Assembly: GCA_030430205.1 (NCBI GenBank)
Contig: JAUIGE010000018.1
Location: forward strand, 62,001 to 126,000
Origin: Bacteroidia bacterium
GTDB taxonomy: Bacteria; Bacteroidota; Bacteroidia; J057
DNA: 64,000 bases
Direction: 5' to 3'
Shown here: positions 45,458-52,700 of the stretch, piece by piece
How positions within the stretch are numbered: position 1 is the first letter of the stretch
Layout: each line of letters opens with the position of its first letter
Program-made: the position numbers and the translations under genes
The notes under the pieces: model-generated
The model's database searches: none
What the model was told of the DNA's origin: nothing
What the model saw: only the letters and a program-made list of their open reading frames with translations

Positions 45458-46822
45458 ATGGATATTCCTATGCTGGTTGGAGATAGTCTTTCCACACTAA
45501 GAGAAATTCAAGAAGCTGTTCTTCACCTACAAGAACTCTCAAACTCTGCAGGTAATCAGGCAGAGCAAGGCATCTTCACAGCGAATAATGAATGGATGAT
45601 GGTTTGTACAGCGCTGGTATTCATCATGCACCTGGGGTTTGCCTGCGTAGAATCGGGCTTCACACAGGCCAAAAACACAGTCAATATTTTATTTAAAAAT
45701 ACCCTGACGCCCGCCATAGGCCTGATCACTTATGCCCTTTTTGGATTTGCTTTGATGTATCCGGGATTTGCTGAGACAGCCTCTGGCTGGTTTGGATTTG
45801 GGGGCTGGGGATTGCATGCCGGTGAGACAGGCACAGGTATCCAATATGCTGATGGCAGGTATACATATTGGTCTGATTTTCTTTTCCAGGCTATGTTTGC
45901 CGCTACTGCTGCAACGATCGTATCGGGTGCGGTAGCTGAGCGTATCAAAATCAGTGCATATCTGATTTTTACTGTCTTTTTGGTGGGTTTTATTTACCCC
46001 CTGATCGGTTCCTGGAAATGGGGCGGTGGGGTACTTGATATGACTGAAAGCTGGACGTTTATTTCAGATGCCGGGCTTTCCTTTTATGATTTTGCAGGAT
46101 CTACGCTCGTCCACTCGGTGGGGGGCTGGGCCGCCCTCGTTGGTATTGCGGTCCTCGGCCCGAGAATCGGCAAATACAAAAATGGCAAAGTCAATGATTT
46201 TCCGGGCTCATCTGTTCCTTTGTCCACGATAGGGGTATTTCTGCTTTGGTTGGGTTGGTTTGGGTTCAATGGCGGTTCTGTCCTCTCGGCTGATCCGGCA
46301 GCGACTTCGCTGGTGCTGGTCACAACATGCCTTTCAGCGGCGGCTGGCGCTTTGGCAGGTGTCACGACAGGCAGCCTGATGTTTAACCGCCTTGACCTCG
46401 GTATGGCTCTCAATGGTATCCTGGCGGGCCTGGTAGGCATCACTGCCGGCGCAGACCAGATGAGCTATATGGATGCAATCCTGATTGGCCTTATTTCAGG
46501 TGTACTGGTGGTCTTGTCGGCTGTTTTGCTTGACAAACTCAAGTTGGACGATTGTGTAGGGGCGGTTTCAGTACACCTTACATGCGGGATTTTTGGAACG
46601 CTGGCTGTAGGGATTTTTGGTGCGATGGCAAGCTGGGATCAGTTTCTGATCCAGTTGATAAGCGTACTTACGATTGGCGGAACTACTGTGGTCGCTTCAT
46701 TTGTCGCATTGTATGCGCTGAAGTACACCATAGGCCTGCGGGTCACGCCTGAACATGAAGAAAACGGCATGGATAGCCATGAGCACGGCATCCGTGGATA
46801 TACCATTGTTTATGACAGTTAG
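45458..46822 (+). CDS. amtB: Ammonium transporter (Amt family)
   Basis: The 454-residue product is an inner-membrane channel with about 11 hydrophobic segments. It has the family's twin pore histidines in SALVHSVGG-type sequence (here DFAGSTLVHSVGGWAALVG) and VSVHLTCGIFGTLAVG, plus FACVESGFTQAKNTVNILFKN and FLLWLGWFGFNGGS. About 40 extra N-terminal residues precede TM1. It imports ammonium for GltBD and glutamine synthetase. The C-terminal tail (GLRVTPEHEENGMDSHEHGIRGYTIV) is the Amt tail that contacts PII (GlnK) proteins, but no glnK gene is adjacent. A terminator follows. Confidence 0.97.
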   Translation: MDIPMLVGDSLSTLREIQEAVLHLQELSNSAGNQAEQGIFTANNEWMMVCTALVFIMHLGFACVESGFTQAKNTVNILFKNTLTPAIGLITYALFGFALMYPGFAETASGWFGFGGWGLHAGETGTGIQYADGRYTYWSDFLFQAMFAATAATIVSGAVAERIKISAYLIFTVFLVGFIYPLIGSWKWGGGVLDMTESWTFISDAGLSFYDFAGSTLVHSVGGWAALVGIAVLGPRIGKYKNGKVNDFPGSSVPLSTIGVFLLWLGWFGFNGGSVLSADPAATSLVLVTTCLSAAAGALAGVTTGSLMFNRLDLGMALNGILAGLVGITAGADQMSYMDAILIGLISGVLVVLSAVLLDKLKLDDCVGAVSVHLTCGIFGTLAVGIFGAMASWDQFLIQLISVLTIGGTTVVASFVALYALKYTIGLRVTPEHEENGMDSHEHGIRGYTIVYDS

Positions 46823-46904
46823 GGCCATCTGGCTCCTATATACCTGCTGAAAACCCAAAACAGCACTCCTCCTTTCAAATAAAATCGTTCTTTTTTCCAG
46901 GGAT

Positions 46905-46941
46905 AAAAGAGAGGCTAAGCAATATGCTTGGTCTCTTTTTT
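46905..46941 (+). terminator. Rho-independent terminator of amtB
   Basis: The imperfect stem AAAAGAGA...AAGC/GCTT...TCTCTTTTTT with an AATAT loop is followed by T residues. The surrounding amtB-folE spacer (46823-47123) holds nothing else clear; the 65-aa ORF in it is not supported. Confidence 0.8.
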
Positions 46942-47123
46942 AGCTTATATAGGGTATTATTACCCGATTATTGTCAATTTTGCAAAAAAAATTACCTCCC
47001 CCTAAAAAAATTGTCGCATTTTCAGCAAATCGGATTTCCCCAATCCCACTATATTTTTCTAAACAATCCCTTGCTTGCGTCGTTGAAAGAGGGCTTATTG
47101 ATGAACAATACTTTTAAATAAAT

Positions 47124-47867
47124 ATGAAATCAAACGAAAAACCCTGGCCATTAAACCCCAATAACGGCAATAGCGCCAATGGAGTGAATGGCCTACACCT
47201 TTCGTCTCATGCCAGTGATCATGTCCATGATGAGATCGGAGATGATCATATTTCTACTTCTGTAGATACCCCCCTTCGTCCGGATGCATTTGAGTTAGAT
47301 GATAAAACGAAGATATCCCTTATTGCAGATCATTTTGAGCAGATTATGCATATTTTGGGCTTGGATTTGACAGATGATAGCCTGCAAGGCACACCTCGTC
47401 GCGTAGCGAAGATGTATGTAAAGGAAATCTTCAGTGGGCTGAATCCTGAAAATAAACCCGATGTAAAAACCTTCGCTAATCATTACAACTACAAAGAAAT
47501 GTTGGTGGAGAAGGACATTACCTTCTACTCTCAATGTGAGCACCATTTTGTGCCCATCATAGGCAAAGCCCATGTGGCTTATATTTCGAGTGGGAGAGTC
47601 GTTGGCCTCTCCAAACTCAATCGCATCGTGCAATATTATGCACGGCGCCCGCAGGTACAGGAGAGGATGACCCGACAGATAGCCGAGGAGTTGAAGAAGA
47701 GTTTGAAAACAGAAGATGTGGCTGTTATCCTTGCTGCAGACCATCTTTGTGTAGCATCCAGAGGGGTGCAGGACACGGGGAGCAGGACTATCACAGCAGA
47801 CTACTGTGGCCGTTTTGAATCCAACCCCAAGATGAAAGAAGAATTTTTGAAATATCTGGAACTTTAA
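47124..47867 (+). CDS. folE: GTP cyclohydrolase I
   Basis: The 247-residue product has the homohexamer/decamer T-fold core from about residue 60. Family sequence includes GLDLTDDSLQGTPRRVAKMYVKEIF, the zinc cysteine and histidines in FYSQCEHHFVPIIGKAHVAYI, GLSKLNRIVQYYARRPQVQERMTRQIA and AADHLCVASRGVQDTGSRTITADYCG. It turns GTP into dihydroneopterin triphosphate for folate (or pterin/queuosine) synthesis. The N-terminal 60 residues are low in complexity (Asn, Ser, His, Asp: NNGNSANGVNG; HASDHVHDEIGDDH) and are not part of the catalytic fold. The gene stands alone between two terminators. Confidence 0.97.
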   Translation: MKSNEKPWPLNPNNGNSANGVNGLHLSSHASDHVHDEIGDDHISTSVDTPLRPDAFELDDKTKISLIADHFEQIMHILGLDLTDDSLQGTPRRVAKMYVKEIFSGLNPENKPDVKTFANHYNYKEMLVEKDITFYSQCEHHFVPIIGKAHVAYISSGRVVGLSKLNRIVQYYARRPQVQERMTRQIAEELKKSLKTEDVAVILAADHLCVASRGVQDTGSRTITADYCGRFESNPKMKEEFLKYLEL

Positions 47868-47882
47868 TCGTTCCATTTCTCT

Positions 47883-47922
47883 AAAAAAACACCGGAGGCG
47901 TACTTGTCTTCGGTGTTTTTTT
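47883..47922 (+). terminator. Rho-independent terminator of folE
   Basis: AAAAAAACACCG pairs with CGGTGTTTTTTT around a 16-nt loop, starting 15 nt after the folE stop. Confidence 0.9.
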
Positions 47923-48002
47923 ATATTTATACTAAAGATCGAAAATTTTTTCTTTGTCTGACTAAGCTGAAAGCTTATATTGCCGTAGATAGTTTGTTCA
48001 TT

Positions 48003-48635
48003 ATGAAACGGTTATTTTTCCTCATACTCATACTTACCCTGCCTCTGATTGCATTTTTTGAATGGGCTGCTTATAAGCGGGCTAATTTTCCTGCGGACTT
48101 TATCTATACCACTTCAGACAGTGTTGACCTGGATTATCATCGGCCCGAAGTTGTGGCTGACTATTTCCAGTCGGCAGCTGCAATAGAGCGCTTTGGACGC
48201 TACTGCTGGAAGGAGTATAAAGTAGATGTGCGCGCAGATGAACCGATGGAGTCTCCTGAGAAGGAGCTGGTGGCTTCATACCTGAAGCAGTTGGTTCACC
48301 TCAGGCAAACAGAGGCTCGCCTGAAACAGTCCTATTCACTCAAGCAGCAAGGACTCGATGCAGAAACCATTCAGCGCATGATAGAGAATGGCTGGGATAA
48401 AACGACCTATGAGGCACAAACATTTTTAGGGGATAAAAAGGTACTTGTGTTTGAAGATCAGGGTGAAGCTGTATTCAAGGTACAGCAACTCCTCAAAAAG
48501 AAAGGCTATGATCTGCCAGTAGATGGCTATTTTGAACGAAAAACCCTGGATGCTGTGAAAGAATTTCAGAGGAAAGAGGGTTTATTCCCTACGGGAAGAA
48601 TTGGCGATTTGACAGTCAAAAGACTATTGAAATAG
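48003..48635 (+). CDS. Membrane-anchored protein with C-terminal peptidoglycan-binding domain
   Basis: The track starts at 47904 within the folE terminator. The ATG at 48003 (MKRLFFLILILTLPLIAFFEW) begins a signal-anchor and is preferred, giving 210 residues. The middle is charged and helical, with coiled-coil character (KQLVHLRQTEARLKQSYSLKQQGLDAETIQRMIENG). The last 60 residues are a PG_binding_1-type domain (EAVFKVQQLLKKKGYDLPVDGYFERKTLDAVKEFQRKEGLFPTGRIGDLTVKRLL). It is probably held in the inner membrane and binds the cell wall. No catalytic domain was seen. It is followed 49 nt later by a coiled-coil gene on the same strand. Confidence 0.8.
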   Translation: MKRLFFLILILTLPLIAFFEWAAYKRANFPADFIYTTSDSVDLDYHRPEVVADYFQSAAAIERFGRYCWKEYKVDVRADEPMESPEKELVASYLKQLVHLRQTEARLKQSYSLKQQGLDAETIQRMIENGWDKTTYEAQTFLGDKKVLVFEDQGEAVFKVQQLLKKKGYDLPVDGYFERKTLDAVKEFQRKEGLFPTGRIGDLTVKRLLK

Positions 48636-48684
48636 AAAAACCTATACCAAAACTCATTAACTTAACAATTGAAACCTGAGAGAT

Positions 48685-49032
48685 ATGGCGAAATCGAATC
48701 CAGCCGAAAGCAGTAACCCGCTAGCCCAGCTCAATAAACTGGATGCAATAAAGGAGATTATTTTTGGGGAAGAAAAACAAAATCTCGACCTCAAGTTGGG
48801 AGAATTGGAAGATAAGTTTACCAAAGATAATGACCTGATTCGCAAAGAAATACAAGCGCTCAATGAGTCCCTCAGCAAGCAAATTGAAGCTTTGCAGGCA
48901 AATATCATGCAGCAGATGCAGCAGCAGCAGGAGGCTGTAAAAGCAGAGGTCAGCCGCATTGATCATGAAAAGACCAATAGGGCTGACCTTGGAGATTTGC
49001 TGATTGCCATGGGCAATCAATTGAAGAAATAA
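48685..49032 (+). CDS. Small cytoplasmic coiled-coil protein
   Basis: The 115-residue product has no signal or membrane segment. Residues about 20-95 form a long heptad-rich helix (LDLKLGELEDKFTKDNDLIRKEIQALNESLSKQIEALQANIMQQMQQQQEAVKAEV), followed by a short conserved-looking end (KTNRADLGDLLIAMGNQLKK). Function unknown. It is probably co-transcribed with the peptidoglycan-binding protein upstream, and it converges with another coiled-coil gene 8 nt away. Confidence 0.7.
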   Translation: MAKSNPAESSNPLAQLNKLDAIKEIIFGEEKQNLDLKLGELEDKFTKDNDLIRKEIQALNESLSKQIEALQANIMQQMQQQQEAVKAEVSRIDHEKTNRADLGDLLIAMGNQLKK

Positions 49033-49040
49033 AACAAGCC

Positions 49041-49691
49041 TTATGGCTTGAGTTTCAGATCATTCAGAATTCTCATGTTGGAGTGTATAACACTTTCACA
49101 GCTTTCCAACAATTCTTCATGACGATCCAGTTCGTCTTCATTACTCTCAATTTCAGTTTCAGCATCCAGGATCTGACTGTGTATTTCAGTCATTTGATCC
49201 TCAATTTTGCTGATTCGGACTTCAAGTTCATTGATTTTTCTCAGGTTTTGGTTAACAGAAGCCTGATCTTCTTCTTCTGTTTGGGCCTCTCCATCGGAGA
49301 GCTCTGCATTTTCAGAAAGGAGCATTTCTGTCTGACGACGGAGGCGGCTGCTTTCTTTGACAAGTTTTTCCAGCTCTAATTCGAGTCGGTAAATTTTTTG
49401 TCCCAAAATCAGGTTTTCATCTTCCACCATGGCCATCTCTGCCTGCACTCGAGCCATGAGGTTCTGTGCTTGTTTGCTTTCCTGTTCCAACTCTGCACGG
49501 GTCAGGTTATTCATTTCTTCATCAAATGCCAATAACCGCATACCGATCAATTCTTCTTCCTCCGATTTCAAGAGATTCTCAATGTCTTCTTCGGGGATGA
49601 GACTGTAATCATGAGACTTGGATTGTTGAGCAAAGGAGAAAGAAAAAAAAGTAAAGAGAAAGGAAAAGGAAATAAACTTAATGAGCTTCAT
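49041..49691 (-). CDS. Exported coiled-coil protein
   Basis: The 216-residue product has a signal peptide (FISFSFLFTFFSFSFAQQ) and is then almost entirely acidic coiled coil in two stretches (about 60-130 and 145-205: KINELEVRISKIEDQMTEIHSQILDAETEIESNEDEL). It would lie in the periplasm. The family is not recognised; structural or scaffolding roles are typical for such proteins, but nothing here points to one. It is convergent with the small coiled-coil gene and is monocistronic. Confidence 0.7.
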   Translation of the reverse strand: MKLIKFISFSFLFTFFSFSFAQQSKSHDYSLIPEEDIENLLKSEEEELIGMRLLAFDEEMNNLTRAELEQESKQAQNLMARVQAEMAMVEDENLILGQKIYRLELELEKLVKESSRLRRQTEMLLSENAELSDGEAQTEEEDQASVNQNLRKINELEVRISKIEDQMTEIHSQILDAETEIESNEDELDRHEELLESCESVIHSNMRILNDLKLKP

Positions 49692-49930
49692 AATAAATAG
49701 CTTTTAAGTAAAAAAAAGGTTGAGCAATATAATAAATGCTTGCCTCATTCTGAAACGTTGTTTTGCCAGATAAATTTTTTTTTGACATCAATCTCTTCCG
49801 ATTCTTATTTATTTCGCATTTAAAAGGGAATTGTGCGCTAAACATTTTGCGAAATAGCTGACTTTTGCGAATTTCCTGCGCCAAGTAAGGCGCAACATTA
49901 ATTACATAATTTATCTAAACATTCTACAAT

Positions 49931-50314
49931 ATGAATTTTCCTAATGATCTTTTTTATACAGCAGAACACGAATGGGTTCGCATAGAGGGCAATATAGCCA
50001 CTGTAGGCATCACCGCCTTTGCACAGGACCAGTTGGGAGACATCGTTTATGTTGAAATCGAAACAGAAGGTGAAGAAATCGCCCAAAACGAAGTTTTTGG
50101 GACAGTGGAAGCTGTAAAAACAGTCTCTGATCTGTTTATGCCTTTGTCGGGAACCGTGGCTGAGTTTAACTCTAGCCTGGAAGATACGCCTGAACTCGTT
50201 AATTCAGATCCTTATGGAGACGGCTGGATGATCAAAATTGAGCTATCCAACCCTGACGAGAAGGCCGGGCTGCTCAGTGCCGACGCATACAAAGCAAGCC
50301 TGTCAGAAGCATAA
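49931..50314 (+). CDS. gcvH: Glycine cleavage system H protein
   Basis: The 127-residue product is a complete H protein. It has the start [39 protein letters not shown] and the lipoylated lysine in [19 protein letters not shown]. The C-terminus is [20 protein letters not shown]. Its lipoyl arm shuttles the aminomethyl group between the P, T and L proteins in glycine breakdown. The other gcv genes are not nearby. It is closed by a terminator. The 239-nt spacer upstream holds no gene. Confidence 0.98.
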   Translation: MNFPNDLFYTAEHEWVRIEGNIATVGITAFAQDQLGDIVYVEIETEGEEIAQNEVFGTVEAVKTVSDLFMPLSGTVAEFNSSLEDTPELVNSDPYGDGWMIKIELSNPDEKAGLLSADAYKASLSEA

Positions 50315-50338
50315 CTCTCTTTCTGGCTGCCGTTAGTG

Positions 50339-50380
50339 ATCGACCCTTTTGTCAGCAAAGGGGTCGATTTCGTGTTTTTT
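50339..50380 (+). terminator. Rho-independent terminator of gcvH
   Basis: The 13-bp stem ATCGACCCTTTTG/CAAAGGGGTCGAT (one G-U pair) with a 4-nt loop is followed, after a short gap, by six T residues. Confidence 0.88.
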
Positions 50381-50593
50381 CGGGCCAATTTTACTTTTTT
50401 TAAGGGAGTCTGATGGATAAAAGGAAAGTGATGAGAATGGTTAACTTTCTGATATTCAGTAGTATATATTTTTATGGACTCATGGTTTCCGCTTTTTTTG
50501 TGATTTGTTGAAGCATGGAGGGAAGTCTATTTTTGACGTAGATAATGTCGAGAATACTTTACTAACCTTAACCTTCACCTACCTTTTTGCGCT

Positions 50594-50860
50594 ATGACTG
50601 CAAAAAACAAGAATCACAAAAATCCTTGCGCTTTTCGGGCTGTTATGCAGCAAGATTATGCAGCAAATGTCTACCGAAAGGTATTCCAGGTGCTTCATGA
50701 TCCAGTCAAGTCTCATGATCTGGTAGGAGAAATAATCGAAGAAGCTTGTGAGCGTTTTACTACTTGTCCCCCAGCACGAGAACTCAAAGTCTACCTTTTT
50801 ACCCTCGCGTACAACAAAAGTATCGAATACCAAAGAGCAACGCTTTGGCACTCGTATTAG
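50594..50860 (+). CDS. Stand-alone sigma-70 region 2-like protein (88 aa) upstream of an ECF sigma gene
   Basis: The 88-residue product resembles region 2 of the ECF sigma factor encoded just downstream: YAANVYRKVFQ versus YANKVYRKCIG, and VYLFTLAYNKSIEYQR versus TWLYTISYNFCVEYYRR. It has no region 4. It ends with TAG 64 nt before the likely start of the sigma gene, and the sigma frame (+1) is open through its second half. It could be a decayed N-terminal duplicate, a small sigma-2 decoy or regulator, or the first part of a protein made by +1 frameshifting near the stop. The relatedness is seen in the sequence; the role is not known. Confidence 0.6.
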   Translation: MTAKNKNHKNPCAFRAVMQQDYAANVYRKVFQVLHDPVKSHDLVGEIIEEACERFTTCPPARELKVYLFTLAYNKSIEYQRATLWHSY

Positions 50861-50924
50861 CCGTGAAACTTCCACTACCCAACAGGGTTTTGTACCATTA
50901 TCTGAATTCAATCTTAATAGCACC

Positions 50925-51482
50925 TTGCTGAAAACCAGAAACAAATTATCGGACGAAGAGTTGATCCATGCAATCACTCAGGAAGGGCGATCAGACCTTT
51001 TTGGACAGTTGTATGACCGCTACGCCAATAAGGTTTACCGCAAGTGTATCGGATTTTCCAAGGATCATGATATTGCTCAGGATATGGTTCAGGATATCTT
51101 CCTGAAAGTATTCTTCCAACTCCCCAAGTTTCAGGGAAAAAGCCGCTTTTCAACCTGGTTGTATACCATTTCCTATAACTTTTGTGTAGAATATTATCGC
51201 CGGAACAGTAAGCACAGTTTTGTTGATATAGAAAATCAACCTGATGCTATAGATGAGTCGGCAGACGAAAAAGAGCTGCTTAAGACCCGCACAGATAAAC
51301 TGCAAAAGGCACTTGAGCATATAGCTCCTGAGGATCGGGCTATCCTGCTGATGAAATACCAGGACCAAATTCCAATCAAAGAAATCATGGATGGCCTGGA
51401 TATCTCTGAAAGCGCCGTCAAAATGCGCCTTGCTCGTGCGCGTCAGCGCGCCAAGGAGGTCATAGACCAGATGGAGGACTAG
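50925..51482 (+). CDS. ECF-type RNA polymerase sigma factor
   Basis: The track opens at a GTG (50748) inside the upstream ORF. The in-frame TTG at 50925 (LLKTRNKLSDEELIHAITQ) gives 185 residues, the normal ECF length; no ATG is available. Region 2 has LFGQLYDRYANKVYRKCIGF, DIAQDMVQDIFLKVFFQLPKFQGKSRFSTWLYTISYNFCVEYYRR. Region 4 has APEDRAILLMKYQDQIPIKEIMDGLDISESAVKMRLARARQRAKEVI. It directs RNA polymerase to special promoters. There is no anti-sigma gene beside it; a 68-aa protein follows 36 nt later. Whether it reads the 46-bp blocks at 15 and 27 kb cannot be told from the sequence. Confidence 0.9.
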   Translation: MLKTRNKLSDEELIHAITQEGRSDLFGQLYDRYANKVYRKCIGFSKDHDIAQDMVQDIFLKVFFQLPKFQGKSRFSTWLYTISYNFCVEYYRRNSKHSFVDIENQPDAIDESADEKELLKTRTDKLQKALEHIAPEDRAILLMKYQDQIPIKEIMDGLDISESAVKMRLARARQRAKEVIDQMED

Positions 51483-51518
51483 GAAATTGATCCCATTTAC
51501 CCCAAACTACCTCTCCGC

Positions 51519-51725
51519 ATGAACGCCTTTGAACAAATAGAATCCAATGAAAATATTCCCGACCATGTGAAAGCAGAGATGCTTTCCAGTTTGGATACTT
51601 TTAAGTTGATCGCAGATGTGGTCGACTTATTTTTTGTAAAAAGCGGACAAGCCACGGCCCAACTTCTCTCCTCCCAAACCAACGAAAACACAGCCTTAGC
51701 GCCCGAAAAAAAACTTTCTACATAA
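51519..51725 (+). CDS. Small protein of unknown function downstream of the ECF sigma gene
   Basis: The 68-residue product has no signal peptide. A helical N-terminal half (MNAFEQIESNENIPDHVKAEML) leads into a mildly hydrophobic stretch (FKLIADVVDLFFVKSG) and a polar tail. It lies 36 nt after the sigma gene and 53 nt before the channel gene on the same strand. A helper or regulator of the sigma factor is possible only by position. Confidence 0.6.
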   Translation: MNAFEQIESNENIPDHVKAEMLSSLDTFKLIADVVDLFFVKSGQATAQLLSSQTNENTALAPEKKLST

Positions 51726-51778
51726 GTTTTAAAGGGTTTCTTTTGCTTCATTAACCTTCAACTCAACCTACTTTATTC

Positions 51779-52573
51779 ATGAATGAACTGGAGATATTGA
51801 ATCAACTTGGAGAATTAGTTATTCCATTTGGCCTTTTTGTCCTGATTCTCATCATTGGCTGGATAGCGGCCAAACTCCTTACTTCTGTACTGCGGCGCAT
51901 CCTCAAAAAACTAAAAATTGATCGCATAGCCGAGCCTCTGAATCGCACCGAGCTCCTTAGCAAGTACAAAATTCAGATCAAGCCTTCTGTGGTTCTGGCA
52001 AAATTTATCTTTTGGCTGATCATGCTTGTCACGTTGGTGGCGGCAGCCAATTATCTGCAACTCGACCAGATCTCTGCCCTGGTGATGCAGTTCATTGCAT
52101 TCTTGCCGGAATTGCTCAAAGCCCTAACCATTCTTTTGGCAGGGATATATATAGCCAGTTTGATAAAAAATGTAGTTGGAAGTGCCTGCAAATCCTTCGG
52201 CATAAAATCCTGGAATGCGATCAGCAGCGTGGTATTTTCCCTGCTTTTGATCATCATTTTCATCACAACGCTGGAACAGCTCAATCTTGAAACAGCCCTT
52301 ATCGCGGATATCGTCCGCATAGTGGTCGCTGGTGCCATGCTGGCATTTGCCATCGCCTATGGTATGGCTGCGAAAAATGTGCTGGCAAGCATCCTTTCGG
52401 GTTTTTATTCTAAAAACAAATACGCTCCCGGACAAGTGATCGAAGTGGATGGCATGAAAGGCACCATCATCGCGATGGACGGCATCAATTTCACTTTGGA
52501 TATGGGTGAGAAAAAGGTCGTGCTGCCTCTTAACCGATTGGTGAATGAGGCTGTGGTGGTTTATTCGGGATAG
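51779..52573 (+). CDS. MscS-like small-conductance channel protein (TM-helix repeat family)
   Basis: The 264-residue product is an inner-membrane protein with about five hydrophobic segments (IPFGLFVLILIIGWIAAKLL; FIFWLIMLVTLVAAANYL; LLKALTILLAGIYIASLI; SSVVFSLLLIIIFIT; IVVAGAMLAFAIAYGM). The pore-lining helix passes into an MscS beta domain (GMAAKNVLASILSGFYSKNKYAPGQVIEVDGMKGTIIAMDGINFTLDMGEKKVVLPLNRLV). It lacks the large C-terminal MscS cage, as in the 'conserved TM helix' relatives. It probably acts in osmotic release; the ion specificity is unknown. Confidence 0.85.
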   Translation: MNELEILNQLGELVIPFGLFVLILIIGWIAAKLLTSVLRRILKKLKIDRIAEPLNRTELLSKYKIQIKPSVVLAKFIFWLIMLVTLVAAANYLQLDQISALVMQFIAFLPELLKALTILLAGIYIASLIKNVVGSACKSFGIKSWNAISSVVFSLLLIIIFITTLEQLNLETALIADIVRIVVAGAMLAFAIAYGMAAKNVLASILSGFYSKNKYAPGQVIEVDGMKGTIIAMDGINFTLDMGEKKVVLPLNRLVNEAVVVYSG

Positions 52574-52603
52574 TCCTTTTCCACTTATCCACATTTCTAC
52601 ACA

Positions 52604-52634
52604 TTGTATCATTTTCTTTTTCACCCTACCTTCG
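52604..52634 (+). promoter_or_regulatory. Possible promoter of the transketolase gene
   Basis: ATTG-N20-TACCTTCG is a near match to TTTG-N19-TAnnTTTG, with one mismatch in each box and one extra spacer base. It lies about 65 nt before the ATG. Confidence 0.4.
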
Positions 52635-52700
52635 CGGGAACAATACGGCCTACAATAAATCCTGAACATTATAAACCCGCAAATCCACCTACAACTTAAC

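Noticed and set aside
46924-47121. 65-aa ORF before folE
   Set aside because: It begins inside the amtB terminator and has no protein-like features.
50748-50924. Extended N-terminus of the ECF sigma factor from GTG 50748
   Set aside because: It overlaps the sigma-2-like ORF out of frame and gives a non-conserved Ser/Thr-rich extension; the TTG at 50925 yields the normal family length. Frameshifting is kept as a finding only.
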